Shown here piece after piece: positions 30,717 to 32,718 of a stretch of 32,718 nucleotides of DNA. Within the stretch, counting starts at the first letter, position 1; every line of letters begins with the position of its first letter. Made by a program: the position numbers and the translations under genes. Under the pieces are notes generated by a model, which did no database searches, had not been told where the DNA came from, and was given only the letters and a program-made list of their open reading frames with translations. The DNA is from Roseateles sp. GTDB lineage: Bacteria; Pseudomonadota; Gammaproteobacteria; Burkholderiales; Burkholderiaceae_C. Location: positions 1-32,718 of the forward strand of contig JAEUPJ010000019.1 of assembly GCA_016790285.1 (NCBI GenBank). Direction: 5' to 3'.

Positions 30717-31570
30717 GCGGGGCGCGCATTCTTCGGTACGGGGTGCCGCCACCGTTCGAGTTCGAAGCACCGAGCAGCTGGCTGGGCCGCCTGGCGCTTG
30801 CGCAGGGCTGTTCGCTGGAAGAAATTCAGGTGTTCCTCGATATTCACGCAGACGTGGACGTCGATCAGATGATGTACGGCAAGGCGCTTGCCGAACTGCG
30901 CCGCCGGTGCAGCCTGCCCCAGACCGCGTTTGCAATTGCAGGAAGTGTCATGGCCGGCCTCGAGAAGACTGGCTTGGGCCCCTGGAGCTTGGCGACGACG
31001 ACTCGTGGCACGCCGGCCTTCCGGTACTGCCCAGCCTGCTTGCGACGGCGTTCTACGCCCCATCTGGACATCCATTGGCGGTTCATCGATTGGCGCTATT
31101 GCCCACTTCACAACTGTCTGATGGAGAGCGTCTGCTGGCAATGCCGAACGCCTGTCTGCTATCCGCAGGACATGGCACTTTCCAAGGCGGGCCGCGCAGG
31201 CAACGCGTCGCAGCGCCGATGCTTGAATTGCACGGCTGATCTTGCTGCCGCGAAGCCGTGCCTCGTCAATCCAGCCACGTCCAGCGCTCTGACGGAACTT
31301 GAGGCCTGCTGGCTCCTCAATGGGCGAGCGCTGCTTGCTTCCTTGTGCAGCGGGACGGCGCGCTATCGGGCAGAGGGCGTCGGAACGGCAGCGCTTCGTC
31401 GCCGTGTGTACCAGGAGTGGTTGCCACTCCCGCAGCAATGGTTGCGCGTGGAGCGTCGGCTCAGAAGCGATCGTTCGCTCGACAACCTAGTGCGGGAGTC
31501 TGTGCGACTGCGTCCCCGGGAGGAGTTGAAGACCCCGTGGGGGTCGGTCATAAGCCTGGAACGATGGTGA
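30713..31570 (+). CDS. TniQ family target-site protein 2 (TniE type)
   Basis: A 285-residue second TniQ-like protein. The N-terminal LRYGVPPPFEFEAPSSWLGRLALAQG (in part) is the TniQ start. Zinc ligands are Cys106/Cys109 (CPAC), Cys130/His133 (CPLH), Cys141/Cys144 (CWQC) and Cys170/Cys173 (CLNC). The ATG overlaps the stop of the first tniQ (ATGA). Its sequence differs clearly from TniQ 1, so this is not a recent duplication. It matches the last gene of the tniC-A-B-D-E module of AbaR/Tn6022-type elements by order and size, though whether it targets comM or another locus cannot be read here. Confidence 0.88.
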   Translation: MSGARILRYGVPPPFEFEAPSSWLGRLALAQGCSLEEIQVFLDIHADVDVDQMMYGKALAELRRRCSLPQTAFAIAGSVMAGLEKTGLGPWSLATTTRGTPAFRYCPACLRRRSTPHLDIHWRFIDWRYCPLHNCLMESVCWQCRTPVCYPQDMALSKAGRAGNASQRRCLNCTADLAAAKPCLVNPATSSALTELEACWLLNGRALLASLCSGTARYRAEGVGTAALRRRVYQEWLPLPQQWLRVERRLRSDRSLDNLVRESVRLRPREELKTPWGSVISLERW

Positions 31571-31885
31571 CGTTGCGGACAGTACTCACGGCGAGCGCCG
31601 AGCTCGAGGCTTCCGCCGTCGCCCGCGGGCCGCCACACGGCTTTATCGGCAATTACCAGAAATTATCAGATCGCTTGACAACGCGTAGGCAACGCGATAA
31701 GCGGTGCCCGCTTCGCTCCCCCGCCTCCTGGGTATCTGGGGGTCGAGGTCATCGAGAGGTGATCGTCGATGGGACACCTGCTCTGAATGGTGAAGGCCGC
31801 TGAGAGCGAGGCGACGGAAGGCCGCCCTGCATAGCGCTGACTGACTGAATCGCGTAGCGCGTCTCTTTGCTGGAGGAGCGTGCGG
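31571..31885. other. Non-coding region after the transposition operon, with short tandem repeat
   Basis: No convincing gene is seen in 315 bp. It contains a two-copy decamer, AATTACCAGA then AATTATCAGA (31651-31670), in a locally AT-rich patch, followed by TTGACA (31675-31680) with a weak GATAAG 15 bases on. These could be a promoter or a protein-binding site near the element's end. Confidence 0.4.
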
Positions 31886-32014
31886 CTAGCCCTGTTTGCG
31901 AGCGCGCTGCCGGCGCGCGCCTGCTCGCTTGAGCGCGGTGCCGAATACCCATGCCAAGGCGATCATCAGGATGGAGAGCCAGAACCCTGGATTGGTCAAT
32001 AGGTCGGTATCCAT
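31886..32014 (-). CDS. Small single-pass membrane peptide
   Basis: A 42-residue reverse-strand frame. It reads MDTDLLTNPGFWLSILMIAL, then AWVFGTALKRAGARRQ and a basic tail. Residues 10-27 form one hydrophobic helix followed by seven or more arginines and lysines, so an N-out, C-in orientation is expected. Such peptides can be toxins, regulators of membrane proteins or unrecognised subunits. It is the only frame in this stretch that looks designed, but it is below the usual length for gene calling and no Shine-Dalgarno is obvious. Confidence is modest. Confidence 0.45.
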   Translation of the reverse strand: MDTDLLTNPGFWLSILMIALAWVFGTALKRAGARRQRARKQG

Positions 32015-32145
32015 TCATCCATGCTAGTCCGCACCCCGCGCGGCGAATCTCGAGGCCTTCTGCCGGCCAGGCCTACTAGCAATGTGTTCCGCGCGCCGGG
32101 TCACGACCGGCTTGATGCCATCGCTGGCATGCGAGGGGTCCACAA

Positions 32146-32273
32146 CAATTCAGACTTGAATGACGATGGCACCGCAGAATTCAGCTTTGAGTGACTAACG
32201 GCTTCGGGACTGCTTGACGCGGCGGCGGCTAAAGGCCTGATTCAGGCCGAGACTCATTTCGGACTTGAACGCA
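32146..32273 (+). repeat. Three degenerate 19-bp direct repeats, candidate transposon-end binding sites
   Basis: CAATTCAGACTTGAATGAC (32146-32164), GAATTCAGCTTTGAGTGAC (32177-32195) and CATTTCGGACTTGAACGCA (32255-32273) share the pattern (C/G)A(A/T)TTC(A/G)G-N-(C/T)TTGA(A/G). They are in one orientation and spaced 31 and 78 bases apart. Tn7-like ends carry several TnsB sites of about 20 bp in direct orientation, and copies ending TGAC fit a right end that closes with ACA. The tetranucleotide GACA at 32277-32280 is a possible tip. No matching left end was found. Confidence 0.5.
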
Positions 32274-32281
32274 AACCGACA

Positions 32282-32718
32282 TTGACCACCCTCATCGATC
32301 CCTACGCCACCCTTGCGGTTCCCAAGGACTTGGTCGCCGACTTCTTCGGGGTGTTCTGTCGCTGCGAGTTCGCAATGAAGGACACGCACCTCTATGAGCG
32401 CGCTGACGGGGGCCGGTCTGCGCCGGCATGGCGAGCGCTCGCAAATGACGCCTCAGGCTGGTTGCCTGTGGCCCCCGGATCGGACCTTGACCACGCGATC
32501 GAAGCGCTGACCGTCAACCCGCCGCGTGTGCAACTGCTCGGCGGGGCATGGGTCGCTGAACCGCTCCCCGGGGCAGGGCGTGTGGCGCAGGCGGTGAACG
32601 CCGCGACAAGGGTGCGCAACAACCTCTTCCACGGCGGCAAGCACACCGCGGAGGCGGCCCCAGGCCGGGACGAGCAGCTGGTTCGGTCCGCCCTGACCCT
32701 GCTCCTGGCCGTCATGGA
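32282..32718 (+). CDS. HEPN-like protein, 3' end outside window
   Basis: The frame is open from 32195 to the window edge and is clearly coding: VADFFGVFCRCEFAMKDTHL near the start, a middle PPRVQLLGGAWV, then RVAQAVNAATRVRNNLFHGG and RDEQLVRSALTLLLAV. RNNLFH is the R-N-x3-H motif of HEPN ribonuclease-type domains. In the related proteins I know, the FFxxFxRxExAxK helix sits close to the N-terminus, so a TTG start at 32282 would give an almost complete protein; there is no ATG before 32379. HEPN proteins commonly act in toxin-antitoxin and abortive-infection systems, and that is inference here. The last visible codon is followed by the window end. Confidence 0.65.
   Translation, partial: MTTLIDPYATLAVPKDLVADFFGVFCRCEFAMKDTHLYERADGGRSAPAWRALANDASGWLPVAPGSDLDHAIEALTVNPPRVQLLGGAWVAEPLPGAGRVAQAVNAATRVRNNLFHGGKHTAEAAPGRDEQLVRSALTLLLAVM

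Noticed and set aside
31571-32281. CRISPR array near the TniQ genes
   Set aside because: Only a two-copy decamer and three degenerate 19-bp repeats of unequal spacing are seen. There are no regular spacers and no cas genes in the window.

Overview
The window is high-GC DNA that reads as a facultatively anaerobic, nitrate-respiring betaproteobacterium, probably Burkholderiales of the Rubrivivax/Roseateles/Leptothrix type. This placement rests on gene content and recognisable protein families, not on any marker gene. It falls into two parts: a dense anaerobic-respiration block (1 to about 19885) and an accessory region (about 19886 to 32718) with looser gene packing, a less extreme base composition and gene remnants.

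Anaerobic block. It opens inside narH and continues with narJ, narI and a parvulin-type peptidyl-prolyl isomerase (respiratory nitrate reductase and its maturation). A 265-bp, multi-hairpin element bounded by perfect 25-bp inverted repeats separates these from a beta-carbonic anhydrase and covers the ribosome-binding site of that gene. An FNR/DNR-type box then precedes a tightly overlapping run: DUF2249 protein, ubiU, ubiV, ubiT (O2-independent ubiquinone synthesis), a DUF1513 propeller-like protein and a thiamine-diphosphate 2-keto acid decarboxylase. A second box precedes the anaerobic ribonucleotide reductase genes: nrdD, a separate 60-residue peptide that carries the glycyl-radical motif, and nrdG. 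Next come a small reverse-strand protein of the family often misnamed 'ribonucleotide reductase subunit alpha', moaA, a third FNR-type box, a nitronate monooxygenase-like flavoprotein, an NnrS-family membrane protein and a Crp/Fnr regulator of DNR type. A reverse-strand siroheme-decarboxylase-like (NirD/NirL-like) gene and a diheme cytochrome c follow. Together these serve nitrate/NO respiration, Moco and heme supply, quinone synthesis and dNTP synthesis without oxygen.

Accessory region. A second cytochrome c gene is cut after about 104 codons and joined directly to the 3' tail of a GGDEF gene, which marks a rearrangement junction near 19885. Downstream are a small hypothetical gene, a two-gene reverse-strand operon of an AAA ATPase and a subtilisin-like protease (IetAS, a plasmid-stability/anti-phage pair), a nested palindromic site and an unrecognised reverse-strand gene. 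A Tn7-like transposition module follows: a small HTH protein, TnsA, TnsB, TniB/TnsC and two TniQ proteins. Its order matches the tniC-A-B-D-E module of AbaR/Tn6022-type elements. No CRISPR array or cas gene was seen. To the right lie a 42-residue membrane peptide on the reverse strand, three degenerate 19-bp repeats that look like transposase-binding sites of a transposon end, and a gene running off the window that encodes a HEPN-like RNNLFH motif.

The most notable items are the structured element before the carbonic anhydrase, the detached glycyl-radical peptide, the IetAS pair near a two-TniQ Tn7-like module, and the repeat cluster beside the HEPN-like gene.
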